64,000 nucleotides of DNA from Heliocidaris tuberculata (GCA_025618425.1 CM046836.1:20427494-20491493), one strand, 5' to 3'. Positions 22,296 to 35,313 are shown, counted from the first letter of the stretch. A program made the numbers and translations. Notes: generated from the letters alone by a model not told the origin.

Positions 22296-22831
22296 TTAAG
22301 AAGTACTTCATTGTATACCCATCATTTGTGCACCTCCCCGGTGATGTTGATTGTAAAAGCCATTACTGGAATAGTGATGTAGAGAGGCCGGGCTCTAAAT
22401 GTTTCATGAAGTAATTTCTTGTTCATTAGACAGACGGATACCTGGTAGAGGGAGTTGTCAAATTATTGATCGTGTCGGTGTCTCTAAAAATAACCGATGA
22501 GTAGTGGGCGTACATTTTACATTCTTCTACCACTCTGCCTTGTACAGTCCATGAAAACAAAACAAAAACATGTGTGCAGTGTGTAGGCGTGATGCAAGAA
22601 AGATAATTATATGCCATGTCATTGTCATTGAGTATACATGTAGTTGTTCATTGTTTTGCAACTTGCTACATGTACATGTAAGTATAGTTTTTGTACATAG
22701 GCTACATTGTATGTGCATGTACATTGTAGGCCTACAACATGTACAGTGTGTATACCGTTTTTATATTCTTGTTGTGCGAATGTGCACATTTATTGTATAT
22801 AATTAATATATAACTTACATGTATATACTTA

Positions 22832-23225
22832 CAGTTAACAACACAATTATTCATGCCCGTAACAAGAGGTAATTTATTCACCTTCTTTTTTTTTAAGATG
22901 GCTTGTCCATAACTTTACATACCCTTTCTTGAATAGATGCAAAACATATACAGAATCTTAGGAATGTCTGACACATGTGCATTTTCATAAAAATATGCCT
23001 CGATGCCATGCCAGGACCATGATATGAATATTTCTAGAAATGCCAGGAAATTAATATATTAGCATAACCGTTGTTATGCAAATGAGGTGAAACCACAATT
23101 ATTATTCACCTCAAGCTAACAATTAAAAGTATTCAACCAGTGCCCAAATTTCAATAGTCTACCTTTCATTCTTTAAAAAAAGACTTCAAAATTACAACGG
23201 GTATTAATAATTTTGTTGTTAACTG
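22832..23225. mobile_element. TIR MITE with CAGTTAACAACA ends
   Basis: CAGTTAACAACACAATTATT at the left matches the inverse AATTTTGTTGTTAACTG at the right, with TA on both outer sides, suggesting a Tc1/mariner-like non-autonomous element of 394 bases. The interior has inverted GGTGAA / TTCACC words. Confidence 0.65.
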
Positions 23226-23239
23226 TATTTGTCTGTAAC

Positions 23240-24200
23240 CACTGGAATTAGAACAGAAAGCTTTATGCTACAGATATTTAGTTAACTTTTTCCGTTCCTG
23301 GCGTTCCAGTGGTTGTATTATCTTTATCTTTACTTTGACAAACGTGTTTCTACTTTGTAATGTTTTCTTTGCCAAATAAAATAATAATATTCACTGCCAA
23401 AGCTTAGTCGGGGTCAATAGATCCGCTTCTATAAGAAAGCTTTCATATTACAGCAGCAAGACCGCATCGCATCTGCTATGCATTATGCACATTTATTTCC
23501 ATGGTTTCTGCAGTCTCTTCCCTCCACTACTCCCACGCTATTTACTGTATATCATGCCGAGAAAGCGCGCAAAATTTGAGTGCGTACAGAATTTTTGTCC
23601 GTAGATTAGCCATACTGTTGATTGCAAAATAATTATACAGATATCGATACATCTCCCGATTTTTTTTATTATAGATCCTTCGTAATTGATGTTGATACAT
23701 GTACACAGTTATAAATTTCTATGACAAATATAGACCTATGTTCTAAATCGAGGGATAGTAAAAATGATCTTTAATTACACTCAACTGACTTGCCTTTTTT
23801 TAGCATATACTGCTAATCTCTTCATTTATTGAAAATCAGTCGAGCTGCATCAGCAAGCCGTATCATCAGAAGAAGAGGCTTTATCACAGAAATACCATTT
23901 ATGAATTGACAAAAACAGCAAGATAACTCGAGAATGATGTATTTGGTCAGCATCAACTAGTGCGGATAGCGTTCATATTACTGTATTTACGAGTCAACCA
24001 ACTTCCAGTCAGGGCTTAGTCGGGACTTAACCCTGGTCGAGAAGTGGTTCAAGAAGTCGGCTTTTAGTGTGACTAAAATAGGGTTTTAGTCCTGACTAAA
24101 ATCAGGTTTACTGAAGCTCAAAGCTTTCATACTCAGCTTAGTCATGGCTAAGTCCGGACTAAGACCGCTTCTACCCCTAATATGAAAAAGGTGTTAAATA
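23240..24200. other. Gene-free stretch with diverged GCTTAGTC repeats
   Basis: Words such as GCTTAGTCGGG, GGGACTTAACCCTGG and GGACTAAGACCGCTTCT recur in both orientations at 23400-23460 and 24010-24180, probably arms of a worn inverted-repeat element. No gene seen. Confidence 0.35.
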
Positions 24201-24208
24201 TATTTTTA

Positions 24209-24815
24209 GCTCATCCGCCCCGAATGGGCAGATGAGCTTTATATGCCATGGCGAGGCGTCCGTCGTCCGTCGTCCGTCCGTCCGTCCGTCCTTCGTCCCG
24301 TCCGTCCACAATTTCAAAATGCTTCTTCTTCGCCATTTCTTACCCGATTTTAATTCCGTTTGCTTTATATGATAGCACTAGGTGGGGGATTCGAAACTTC
24401 TACACAGAATTTTGAAACTCATTAAATATGCTAATTTATGCGCATTTTTCGAAAATCGCAAAAATCGCTTCTTCATTTATTGACCGATTTTGATTTTTTT
24501 TTTGTTCCATCTGAAAGACTTTCACGAGGTTCATTGAACTTCTACACAGAATTTTGAAATTTTGTCTAGAAAATTATATATGCGAAATTAATTAAAAATC
24601 ACGAAAATTGCTTCTTCTTCCTCATTTATTGACCGATTTTGATTTTTTTTTGTTCCATCTGAAAGACTTTCATGAGGTTCATTGAATTTCTTCACAGAAT
24701 TTTGAATTTTTGTGTAGAAAATTATTTATGCTAATTTATGTGAACAAATTGCGTGAATTTCTTTGCTGGATGCCGGATGAGCGCCACATCATTGATGTGC
24801 TAGTTATCTCTCTTA
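24209..24815. mobile_element. Repeat with AGCTCATCCG ends and (CGTC)n tract
   Basis: It opens with AGCTCATCCGCCCC paired to GGGCAGATGAGCT, followed by TCCG units (24257-24306). Diverged tandem units then follow; CATTTATTGACCGATTTTGA occurs at 24474 and 24624 (150 apart), with an older copy from about 24337. It closes near GCCGGATGAGC. The form resembles 57908-59244, with GGAC/GTCC tetramers next to tandem units. Confidence 0.55.
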
Positions 24816-24841
24816 CAGTCACATAAAAACTTCCTGGGGTG

Positions 24842-24875
24842 GAGGGAGAGAGAGAGGGGGGGGGGGGGGGGGGGA
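24842..24875. repeat. GA microsatellite and G18 run
   Basis: GGAGAGAGAGAG followed by an 18-base G run. Confidence 0.85.
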
Positions 24876-25996
24876 AGAAGATACAATGATGTGTAGACCA
24901 TGTTCTACATACAAGATTTTCCTGGTTTCTGTTGTCTTTAAAAATACAATTACATTGTAGGCCTGCATTTACAAATATATTGCAAGATCATATATGTACA
25001 TGCACACACTTTGTCTGGTGAGCCTGTAAGTGGTTCTAGAACATGTATGTGTTGTATTTACTACATACTACATGTACATACATGTACATGTATATATTCT
25101 CTTTTTATTAACTTCCTGGGGTGGAGATCTACATGTACATGTACACGTGTTGTATGTACTAAGTACAGTATAGTGGTGGCCTACCCTTGTTCATTGTACA
25201 TTGGTGAATGATGTTGAAACTATTGAGGGAAGATATAATTGAGGCATGCTCAAATATACTTAAGATTGAACATGACCTTGTGCTCTGAGCATGACGATGT
25301 ATATATATATAACACAATGACTAATCTCCAGGCAACAAAAGACACTTGAATATGAAAGGTGCATTGAATTGTGCAGGCTGTTCACTGTAATAATAACATG
25401 CACCTCCACCACAGTACATGTGTAAAGTCCAATGATGAAAAAGTGAAAAGACACAAAGGGGGAAAAAGTTGATCTTTCTGTATAGGGGCCTACAGGTTTG
25501 TACATTTTATGGTGTGTTTTTTGTTTATTACCTGGCCTTGTGGATAAGATAGAAGAATTCAATACCAAATAGTCTTCAAACATACTATTTTTGGTCTCAG
25601 ATTTCAAAGTACATGTAAAGTCCCTTTTCATTCTAAAGATATATGACCGCTTTGAGAATAAGAGGAATTCAGTACCACATAGGCTTTTATAATTGTACAT
25701 GTACAAATGTACTACAGGGCCTGCGTTTATTGCTAATGTATGACTTTGTTGTTTAAAAGAAATCTAGCTGGTTCCAGTAAAACTTCATAGATGTGTCTGT
25801 AGGCTTTCCTCACCATGTGCATCCATGGGGATGGATACATAAATATAGCAAAAGCCAAACAATTGCTTTTGATATGTTTTGCTTGCATGTATAGACTCAC
25901 AAGTCTAGAAAACTATATTTGAAATTATGAAGTTACATTTTCATCAGTCCATTTTTATATGTGTATGAGTGATGTCAAGATGTTGGTACTCATTTT

Positions 25997-26292
25997 TTTC
26001 CTCCTCCTCCTATTCCTACTTCTTCTTCTTCTCCTCCTCCTTCTTCCTCTTGTTCTCCTTCTCACCCTCCATCTTTCTCTTCTTCTTCTTCTCACCCTTC
26101 TTCTTCTTCTCCTCCTCCTCCTCCTTCTCCTCCTCCTTCTTCTCCTCCTCCTTTTTCTTTTTCTATTTCTTTTCCTCCTCCTTCTTCTCCTTTTTCTTCT
26201 TCTTCTCCTCCTCCTCCTTCCTCTTCTCCTTCTCACCCTCCTTTCTCTCCTCCTCCTCCTCCTCTTCCTCCCTCCTTCTTCTTTTTCTTCTA
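25997..26292. repeat. CTT/CTC pyrimidine tract
   Basis: Almost 300 bases of C and T on the plus strand, mixing CTT, CTC and CCT units. Open frames through it (Leu/Ser/Phe forward, Arg reverse) follow from composition. Confidence 0.9.
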
Positions 26293-26773
26293 ATTCTAAT
26301 TCTAATAATAATTCTAATTATAAAATTCAATTCCTAAAATTTCAACTGTGGATCCTGTACATGTAGAATTGAATTTTCAACATGTATTCAGGCTGACGTC
26401 TGACCCACTTATTGACAATGTGAATATTGTCCAGACGACCTACATGTACATTATGTACATCTATTGTCAGTGTTCTGGTTTCTCTGGTCAAAAACGATAT
26501 ACATGTATCTCACAACAAAATTGAAAGCTTGTAATTATCAAGCATACAGTATGTATCACTTTATGAGGCAGCATTTAGACGTTGGACATTTACATACAAA
26601 GTAATGTGGTTTCAGAAATCATACAATGCTTTTGATGAATTGTAAGTTTCATAATGTGTGATATACATATATTATGCCTTTTATGGAGCCATATATTTTT
26701 AGTTTTCTGAGGAAAATCAGATCCATGGCTTCTGAATACTGCTTGTAAGTTTAAGGACTTTAGGTTTCACTAC

Positions 26774-26860
26774 ATCTTAATAATAATAATAATAGCTGTG
26801 CCTTACCAGTTACATTTAACCGACCAAAGCGCTTACAGCATTATTACCCCTTATATCTTG
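26774..26860. repeat. Dispersed repeat fragment (TAA tract, AAAGCGCTTACA)
   Basis: A TAA microsatellite is followed by a short body with CCAAAGCGCTTACAGCATTA, words shared with the 6460/7532 and 42095 repeats. Confidence 0.4.
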
Positions 26861-27025
26861 CCTTTAAACCCTTTTTTATGCATCATATACATACATGTAT
26901 GTATGTTCCTTCATTGGATTTTGAGCCATTGCTTGCTTCTCTCTTCATCCTTCTTTCTTTACAAGTATAGTGCCTAGTACAGAACTTAGTGAAGGAACTA
27001 CCTATGCATACACAATATTGCTTAA

Positions 27026-27433
27026 CCCTTTCGAGACAATTGACCACATTTTGTGGTTTAGCTGAATAACTTTTTATTCAGAGCTCTAAAAAATGTACCA
27101 GATGCATGAGTAGAAAGAGTAAAAATTTCTGTACACACTATGTCCATTTTTGTTGCATGACCAAATTGCGTTTTATTCCAGGAATTTTAAAAAAGAGAAT
27201 AAGCTTTGAAATCCTTAAATTGGCAACACATTGAGAGTTTCAAAATCATTGTTTTTCATCAAAATTGGCAATTTTTTCAACTCTTCGACGAAATTTCTAA
27301 CCATGTATATTGTTCTCAAAGACATTACACCCTATTAGAACCATGTAGCACTAAAAGAAAAATATTAATGTTGCCAATTTGAAGAATAAAATGTGATCAA
27401 TTTAGCCCTTAAATAATTCCTGTCCTGAAAGGG
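27026..27433. mobile_element. piggyBac-like MITE, copy 2
   Basis: CCCTTTCGAGACA ... TGTCCTGAAAGGG, flanked by TTAA on both sides, 408 bases, same orientation and interior as copy 1. Confidence 0.85.
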
Positions 27434-27640
27434 TTAACACATAAAAATGTAGTAGGGTTGATTGAAGAAATTACACTTTTCAGTTATAACGGTTAAAAAC
27501 GTTAGATTCTACTCTATCAAATTCAAATTGGTCTTCTCATAATTACAGGTACGTATATGCCTACTATTTGATATTCATGACACAAAATTCAGAAGAAAAA
27601 AAAAAAATCAGCATCTCAATTGATGCAGTTACACAGACTT

Positions 27641-28214
27641 AAACCTGGGAAAGTCCACCCTGGTATTAAGTTGATATGACTAAAAGGAGAAAAATGAGAG
27701 AAACAGATTAATGTTCAAGCAAAATCCGATAAGAAAATGTAAGAAGGTTATGAATTTTTGAAGTTATCAATCAAACACAAATCTGCAACTCTGTGATGTA
27801 TCTGGCGAGCTCCTCTCCCATCTGCTCAGTACAGAAAATTGCATAAATTTTCATTTTCTTAGTTTTTGATGAAGGAATGAATTTGTTTCATTTACATGTA
27901 GGTATTGCATAAAAACATATAAGCAATGATTACATGTATATCTAAGGTGCATGTTATGTACATGTATGATTGAATATTTTCTTTAGAGAAATAGGAAATT
28001 AATTATTTTGGGGGTACAGGGCAAATGGGAGAGGAGCTCGCAAGATACATTACAGAGTTGCCAATTTGTGTTTGATTGATTACAGCTTCAACAAATCATA
28101 CATGTAACTTTCTTATTTCTTATCGTATTTTGCTCAAACCTTCACTGATCTGTTTCGGAAAATTTTCTGCTTCTTTTAAAACCAATGTGTAATCAGGGTG
28201 GACTTCCCCTTTAA
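27641..28214. mobile_element. Long-armed MITE, AAGTCCACCCTG family (copy 1)
   Basis: The arms are about 200 bases each. GAAAGTCCACCCTGGTATTA at the left pairs with GTAATCAGGGTGGACTTCCC at the right, and both arms carry ATCAATCAAACACAAAT and GCGAGCTCCTCTCCCAT or its inverse. The spacer of about 130 bases has TACATGTA words. No coding capacity. Confidence 0.72.
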
Positions 28215-29002
28215 AGAAATTGGAACCTTATGATTTAATGATTTTTTTTTTCCTCCTTTTCATTCAGAGCACTAGGTTGTCTGTAGGCCTAATCATTTTT
28301 AGTGCTTCTCTTAATCAATCATTTAAGGAATCTTGGGGACAAAGAAGAAGTAGAAAAACAGAGAGATCAGGTCTGTGGTCCTGGAGAGCCGGAAAGATGT
28401 TAACTCTGTGTAAAATTATACACCTGTACATGTAGGCCTACATATATGATTTATAAATTAATGCCCTTCTCGCTTCTGGCTCTACATGTACATGTATGCA
28501 GACGATATGCCCTGGCGCGGCCTGGCCTGACCGAGCTTGCCCAGGAGTGACATGTAGGTGACAAGCCTATGAATCATTCTTTTCTAAATAACTCCTATTT
28601 TAGGGCTGTGTGTCACAAAAGGGTAAGAGGCATGCAAGACTGGGTCAGCTCAAATGACCAGACCATTTGATTACATGCCTTTATTGCCAGAGGTCAAAAC
28701 AAACATGTTAAGCGATAAGACATCTTTGAGATGGCTCAGATAATGCTTGTAACTTGTAAGCATACACATGTCAATTAATAGTCACTGGATACATGTACAT
28801 GTAGCTACATGTACATGTATGAGGTGTCAACATTTATTTAGCAAGGAGTTAGATAGCTCCTTGCATTTAGTAACCATGTTCCCATTGCTAGGTAAATCTA
28901 CACTCCACAGTGAACAGATCGCTCTGCTTATACATATATTCACAATGAACTGTTGAGACTAATGTAGAATTTTAGACGAGTGATGTTATGAATTTTAAAG
29001 TT

Positions 29003-29365
29003 AAAGTTGAGTTCTGGTCATGTGATTACATTGCGAAAGAAATTGTCTTTAAGCAATTGGAAAGGTTCTACTGTGACGTTTTGGAGTCCTCAAAATGATG
29101 AGAAATTGAACCAATCTTTCAGAAAAGCACATGCACCGCTCACAGAAATGGGTAGACCTACATGGGAATGCACACACATGTGGCATGAATGTTTGGCCTG
29201 AACACTTCAGCTATTTCTCATCATATTTTGAATATGAGGGCATTTGAAGAGCAATCTTTTTTCAGGGGATATATCTACATTGTACTATGATGTTCTTCCA
29301 AACTGACATAAAAGGAACGAGAAAGCTCACAAATTATTTTTCACCTTTCCCAGAACTCAACCTTT
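29003..29365. mobile_element. MITE with AAGTTGAGTTCTGG ends (copy 2)
   Basis: AAAGTTGAGTTCTGG at the left and CCAGAACTCAACCTT at the right are inverse. The interior aligns with 21361-21766. Confidence 0.68.
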
Positions 29366-29378
29366 TCTTTATACTTAA

Positions 29379-29745
29379 TGGGAAGTCCACCCTAATTACA
29401 AGTTGGTTTTAAAAGAAGCAGAAAAATGAAAGAATCAGATCAGTGAAGGTTTGAGCAAAATATGATAAGAAATAAAGTTATGAAGTTCTGAAGTTCAGTC
29501 AATCAAACACAAATTGGCAGTAGTTATCATTTCTGCAGCAGGTGGGTGTGTTGCCAGCTTCTTCTCTGGTGACCTTCTTGGTACTCTCCTTCTCAGCCAC
29601 CTTTGTGTTTGATTGATTACAACTTCAACAATTCATACTTTCCTATTTTTCTTATTGTATTTTGCTCAAACCTGCACCGATCCATATGGTTGAATTTTCT
29701 GCTTCTTTTAAAACCAACTTGTAATCAGGGTAGACTTGCCCTTCC
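29379..29745. mobile_element. Long-armed MITE, AAGTCCACCCTG family (copy 2)
   Basis: GGAAGTCCACCCTAATTACA pairs with GTAATCAGGGTAGACTTGCC. The arms match 27641-28214. The spacer differs (GGTGACCTTCTTGG and neighbours). Sequence just right of the element (TTAATGAT to CATTCAGAGCA) also matches that right of copy 1, so more than the MITE was copied. Confidence 0.7.
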
Positions 29746-29805
29746 CCTTCTGATTTAATGATCCCCCCCCCCTCCTTTTCATTCAGAGCATCAGTGTGTC
29801 CTATC

Positions 29806-29905
29806 TCTTATCAGATTTTGCTCAAACTTAAATCTGTTTCTCTAATTTTTCTTCTTTTGTTCAAATCAACTTAATACCAGGGTGGACTTTTCTTTTAAGA
29901 TGGTC
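29806..29905. repeat. Solo arm of the AAGTCCACCCTG family
   Basis: About 95 bases ending CCAGGGTGGACTTTTC are the inverse of the left arm of copy 1 (27650-27750). No partner arm follows. Confidence 0.6.
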
Positions 29906-30747
29906 ATGTTTTATGAAGGTTCTGACCAACAAATGTATTTACACATTGATTTGATTTGAAATTTAGAAAGCAGGGGATGCTCCCTACATGTACATGTATT
30001 TAAAGTTATGATGCAGATAATGATGGCTTCAAATCAACTGTATCTGATTTGAGGCTGATCAATTGGGTCCTTTATACTGTGATTCAAATCAATACCCAGC
30101 AATTCATACATGTGTGTCAACCTTTTTGATCTCTTGATCTATGTTGATCTCTTGATCAGTCCATATTCTGCATTATCTATTTTGATGCAGTTTGTACACA
30201 TTTCAAGCCCTGAATATATACACGTACATGTACATATACATGTACTTATTTATGAAGGATATTGGGTTTGCTCTGATTTCCAGTCACCAGTAAAATTCGT
30301 CACTGAAAAATAGGGTTCCGCTTACACTTGAGACAAACAGAACAATTTGCATGTGGCAAAATGTGTCAAGTGTGAACGAGGTTGCGTAATGCATAGTAGT
30401 CCGACAATGGACATCGTCTTCAAGTATGGGGAAGCTTGATGCTGTCATATTCAATAGCCTCTGCCGATGAGTCATGTCTTCGATGTTGTCATAGAGTTAG
30501 GATGAATGCTTTATTAGCGAGATGGTTGGGGGAGACAAGGGGGGAAGAGAATGCCGGCCTCCGATATCTCTGTTTGGATGTGGTAAGGACGATCATCATG
30601 TGTGAACATGATGTATGCATTTCAGAATTTGTAGAGAAGTTTGCTACATGTCGCATACTGTACATACATGTGTTTGTAGAATGTGGCATTCCAGTGTAGC
30701 CTACATGTATGTGTACACATGTACCTGATGAAATAGTTACAGATTAA

Positions 30748-31156
30748 CCCTTTGGAGACAATTGACCACATTTTGTGGTTTGGCTCAATAACTTTTGATT
30801 CAGAGCTCTAAAAAATATACCAGATGCATGAGAAGAAAGAGCAAAAATTTCTGCACACAGTATGTTCATTTTTATTGCATGACCATATTTTGTTTGATGA
30901 CAGGAATTTTAAAAACGAGAATAAACTATGAAATCCTTAAACTGGCAACACATTGAGAGTTTAAAAATCATTGATTTTTATCAAAATTGGCAATTTTTTT
31001 CAACTTTTCGACAAAATTTCTAGTCATGTATATTGTTCTGAAAGACATTACACCTTATTAGAACCATGTAGCACTAAAAGAAAAATATTAATGTTGCCAA
31101 TTTGAAGAATAAAATGTGATCAATTTAGCCCTTAAATAATTCCTGTCCTGAAAGGG
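30748..31156. mobile_element. piggyBac-like MITE, copy 3
   Basis: CCCTTTGGAGACA ... TGTCCTGAAAGGG between TTAA sites, 409 bases, same orientation as copies 1 and 2. Confidence 0.85.
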
Positions 31157-31159
31157 TTA

Positions 31160-33090
31160 AATATTTACTGGTGAATGATCATTAGAGCTCTATACAATGT
31201 AGGGATGTACTACATGTACATTTAGGTGTACATTTTCTTTTGTTTGTTGAATGCATTGCTGTACATTATGTAGTCAATGTACATGTACATGATATACATG
31301 TAGTCAGATCTATTGAATAACCACTTCAATTACAGATCTGGCTCCATGATCCATCTGTGATCCAAAATTAATCAAAAAGTATTACATACATGTACTTTTA
31401 TGAATGTCAAATAACAAATCAATCAACAAAAAAGATTATTATTTTGCTTAAAACTTTTAGATTTGTTTCTACAAGCATTTTACGATGTACACATGTACAT
31501 GTATGAATGGACAATTATTCATTTCCATTTGAAAATTTTAGTAGTGTGCACTTTTTTGCATCTTTTGCATAATTGCCACCACTAAAAATGGCATAAAGGG
31601 TATACAAAAAAGTTACATGGACTTTAAAGTGGAAATTTACTCTTTTTTGGGGTTATCTTATTGTTGTTATCATAACCTCTTGTGTGACAACCCCCCCCCC
31701 CCCCCCCCATGTCAATATTAATGTTATTTTCTTGCAAAACACATTCTGATCTTTAAAACAACATCGTACTTGTGTAATTCTCTAGGGATTTTGATTGTTT
31801 CAAAAACAAAAAAAATCAAACTTTAGCCAAAAAAATTCAATGTTTCTGTACATGTAAGTCTTGGTATGGTGTTACATCATATGATATTGCTTAGCCAAAC
31901 TTACTTTTCAATCATAAGACAGTAAAATAGAAATCAATAGCTTTAATATGATACCAAATTTGTAGTCATATGCCAAGTTGTGATGAAAATACATGTCTTA
32001 ACACTTTCCCCAAATTTGCTAAAAAAAATTAACTTTCCCATTGACTTTGTACAGGCAGTGCCACTTTCAAACTGAAATTACAGTTATTTCACTTCCAGAC
32101 ACTACTACTGCTTATCCAATCTTTATACTTTCAATCATAAAACAGTAAAATGGAAAATGTTAGCTTTAATTTAATGCCAAATTTGTAGTCATACATGTAC
32201 ATGTATGTACATGTACCAAGGTTTGACAAAAAAAAAAATCACAAAATTGCACAAAAAATCAGAATTTTCCCATTGACTTTGTACAGAAGGTGCCGCTTCT
32301 GGCACCACCCATCTTCCAACTTTAGAATATTGTAACTCCACTTCTGTATTAGATGTACATGTACCTACAGATATACATGTACATTAATGAAACTTTGCAG
32401 GCAGATAGCGTTCTAATAGGATAGTAAAATGATAGTAATATAAGTTTATTGGAATACTGGTACATGTAGCTTAATTATGGTTTTGTAAAGTGTAACAGCA
32501 CCACCTTTTTTTTTTCTTTTTTCCTGTTCTTTTTTTTTTGGGGGGGGGGGGGCTCATGACACATGACCATTTTTGTACAGTACACATTGTACATACATGT
32601 GTTTCAGTGATTTACCAATTTGAACTTTGTACCAGGATCAATACATGTACTGTAAGCTGCATGTGCATGTACAGTGTATTAAGATAGCAACAACTCATTT
32701 TGACAAGAAAATCAATCGTACATGACAAGTAAATTATTTTAGTGTTCTCTTAAATCTAAAGTGTCCATGGACAGCATAAAAACCAAAGGTCATTTTTAGG
32801 AAGTGATCGATTTGGTGTGTTGAGGCTACATGTATATTTATTTTTCATATCACACTGTCTACAAAAAATTGAAATGTGCTCTCAAATTTGAGAGTTTACA
32901 ATGTTTACTACGTATGTACAATACATATGTACAAGACATACAAGTGAATGAAGGATTATAGTGTGGAAGACTATAAACAGGACATTTGTACATCATAGAT
33001 GTAAGTATACATTACCTTTGATTTGAATAATAATATGAAAATGTCCTTAATTGGTTATTGGGGAAACTACATACATGTAGGTTGTAGGCC
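31160..33090. other. Gene-free, TACATGTA-rich stretch
   Basis: No gene. It contains a C18 run (31690-31708), T- and G-runs at 32505-32552, and two similar segments about 240 bases apart (CCCATTGACTTTGTACAG at 32038 and 32269; ATTTGTAGTCATA at 31960 and 32181), a diverged tandem duplication. Confidence 0.45.
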
Positions 33091-33249
33091 GAAAGGGCTG
33101 GTCACATTTGTCCGATAACGATAAAGATAACGATAAATCATTGCCAAATCGCTCGAGAATTGTTTATGTAGAAAATGAATAGGAATTCTTTGTGGTACAT
33201 GTAGGTCAGACTTCTTCAATGTATGGTAATGAGCCTCCCTCTCTAGGCC

Positions 33250-35160
33250 CGTCTTCATCAGCCCGAGTTTCCAAAATAGCCCGCTAATTCTGATCCAGGA
33301 AACTAACCCGATTAGAACTAGCTCGAGCTAGTTTGTAATGAAGACGCAATTAGCTGGCTATTTCGTGGGTTTCTAGCTCGAGCTAGAAGCCTAAGTCAAC
33401 TCGGGTTTTTTTGTGAAATAGCGCGCTATTTGGCGAATTAGCCCGCTAATTCGCAGGTGAAGACGCACTCGGGTTTTGACTCGGGTTAATTTATTCATGA
33501 CACCAATCCTAGAAATGTTATTTTCCTTATGTATTTCTTGATTTTCTTCTCTCTTTCCATCTTTTCCTTATGTATTTCTTTGTTTTTCCTTCTTTCTTTT
33601 TTCTCCTTATGTATTTCTTTGCTTTCCCCATTCTTTATTCTTCTTTCTATTCTTATGTATTTCTTTGTTCTTCTTGCTATCCTATTTTCTTTATATATTT
33701 CTTTTTTTCTTCTCTCTATTTGTCTTTTCCTTATGTATTTCTTTGTTTTTCCCATTTTCTGTTCTTCGATCTTGCTATCCTCTTTTCTCTGTTTATATAT
33801 TTCTTTGTTCTTTCTGTCCTCTTCTCTTTATATTTCCTTATGTACATGTATTTCTTTATTTTTCTTTCTATTCTATATTTTCCTCATGTATTTCTTTGTT
33901 TCTTATGTATTACTTTGTTTTTCCTTCTCTTTTTTTTTCTCCTTATATATTTCTTTGTTTTCCCCATTATTTATTCCTTCTTTCTATTCTAATGTATTTC
34001 TTTGTTCTTCTTTCTCTCCTCTTCTCTTCATATGTATTTCTTTATTTTTCTTCCTATTTTATCTTTTTCCTTATGTATTTCTTTGTTTTCCCAATTTTTC
34101 ATTCTTCTTTAATTTCTTATGTATTTCTTTGTTCTTCTTGTTATCCTCTTTTCTTTATGATTCTTATGTATTTCTTTGTTTTCTTCTATCTTTTTATCCT
34201 TTCCTTTTGTATTTCTTTGTTTTCCTGTTGTCTACTCTTCTGTCTATTTATATGTATTTCTTTGTTCTTCTTTTTTACCCTCTTCCCTTTATATTTCTTT
34301 GTTTTCCTTCTCTATTGTTATCTTTTCCTTATGTATTTCTTTGTTTTCCCCATTTTCTGTTCTTCGATCTTGCTATCCTCTTTTCTTTGTTTATGTATTT
34401 CTTTGTTCTTTCTGTCCTCTTCTCTTTATATTTCCTTATGTATTTCTTTGTTTTTCTTTCTATTTTATCTGTTTCCTTATGTATTTCTTTGTTTTTCTTT
34501 CTATTTTATCTGTTTCCTTATGTATTTCTTTGTTTTTCTTTCTGTTTTATCTGTTTCCTAATATGTATTTCTTTGTTTTTCTTTCTATTTTATCTGTTTC
34601 CTTATGTATTTCTTTGTTTCTTGTATTACATTGTTTTTCCTTCTATTTTTTTCTCCTTATGTATTTCTTTGTTTTCCCCATTATTTATTCTTCTTTCTAT
34701 TCTTATGTATTTCTTTGTTCCTCTTTCTATCCAGTTTTCTTCGTATTTCCTTATATATGCCTTTGTTTTTCAATTTTGTTTTTTCCTTATGTATTTCATT
34801 GTTTCTTATGTATTTCCTTTGTTTTTCCTTCTCTCCTTTTGCTCCTTATATATTTCTTTGTTTTCCCAATTATCTATTCTTATTTCTATTCTTATGTATT
34901 TCTTTGTTTTTCCTTCTCTCTTTTTATCTTTTCCTTATGTATTTCTTTGCTCTTTTCTCTTCATTTATCCTATATATTTTTTTTAATTTTCCATCTTCGA
35001 AGTGCGCATGCTCTGAAGCTCGAGTTTATTCCAAGAACGAGCGGGAATCGCTCGACTCGGGCTGATGGAGACGGGGTTTTTCAAACTCGGACTTTTTTTC
35101 TCGAGAAGCGCTGATCGGGCTAGAATCTCGAGCTTGAGCAAACTCGGGCTGATGGAGACG
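33250..35160. mobile_element. Inner TIR element with CATCAGCCCGAGTTT ends
   Basis: CGTCTTCATCAGCCCGAGTT at the left and its inverse AACTCGGGCTGATGGAGACG at the right. Further GAAGACGCA and CTCGGGTT words and the palindrome TAGCTCGAGCTA lie in the terminal 230 bases of each side. The middle is the pyrimidine minisatellite. Confidence 0.68.
33520..34985. repeat. 1.46-kb minisatellite, unit near 41 bases
   Basis: Units contain TATGTATTTCTTTGTTTTTC followed by a variable C/T stretch. In 34440-34610 the spacing is regular (41, 41, 43); elsewhere units vary in length. The plus strand is nearly free of stops, so all three frames stay open (up to 485 codons of Phe/Leu/Tyr/Cys-rich sequence); this is repeat translation, not a gene. 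Confidence 0.85.
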
Positions 35161-35313
35161 CACCTTCTGATTTTATTGTCTTGGCCACCGATATTTTCTG
35201 AGAGCTAATCGTTTTTTTTTTTTCTCCTTCAAGGTGACGTTAGTTCAGAAGAATCATGTGGGCAGTGTCCCTCGTGCTTGATTGACAGAACCCTGTCGAT
35301 TTTATTGATCAGG

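Noticed and set aside
25955..26366. Arg-rich (minus) and Leu/Ser/Phe-rich (plus) open frames
   Set aside because: Simple translation of a CTT/CTC tract.
33529..35114. Open frames of up to 485 codons, Phe/Leu/Cys/Tyr-rich, resembling membrane proteins
   Set aside because: They come from a stop-poor pyrimidine minisatellite; all three forward frames are open and none shows a domain.
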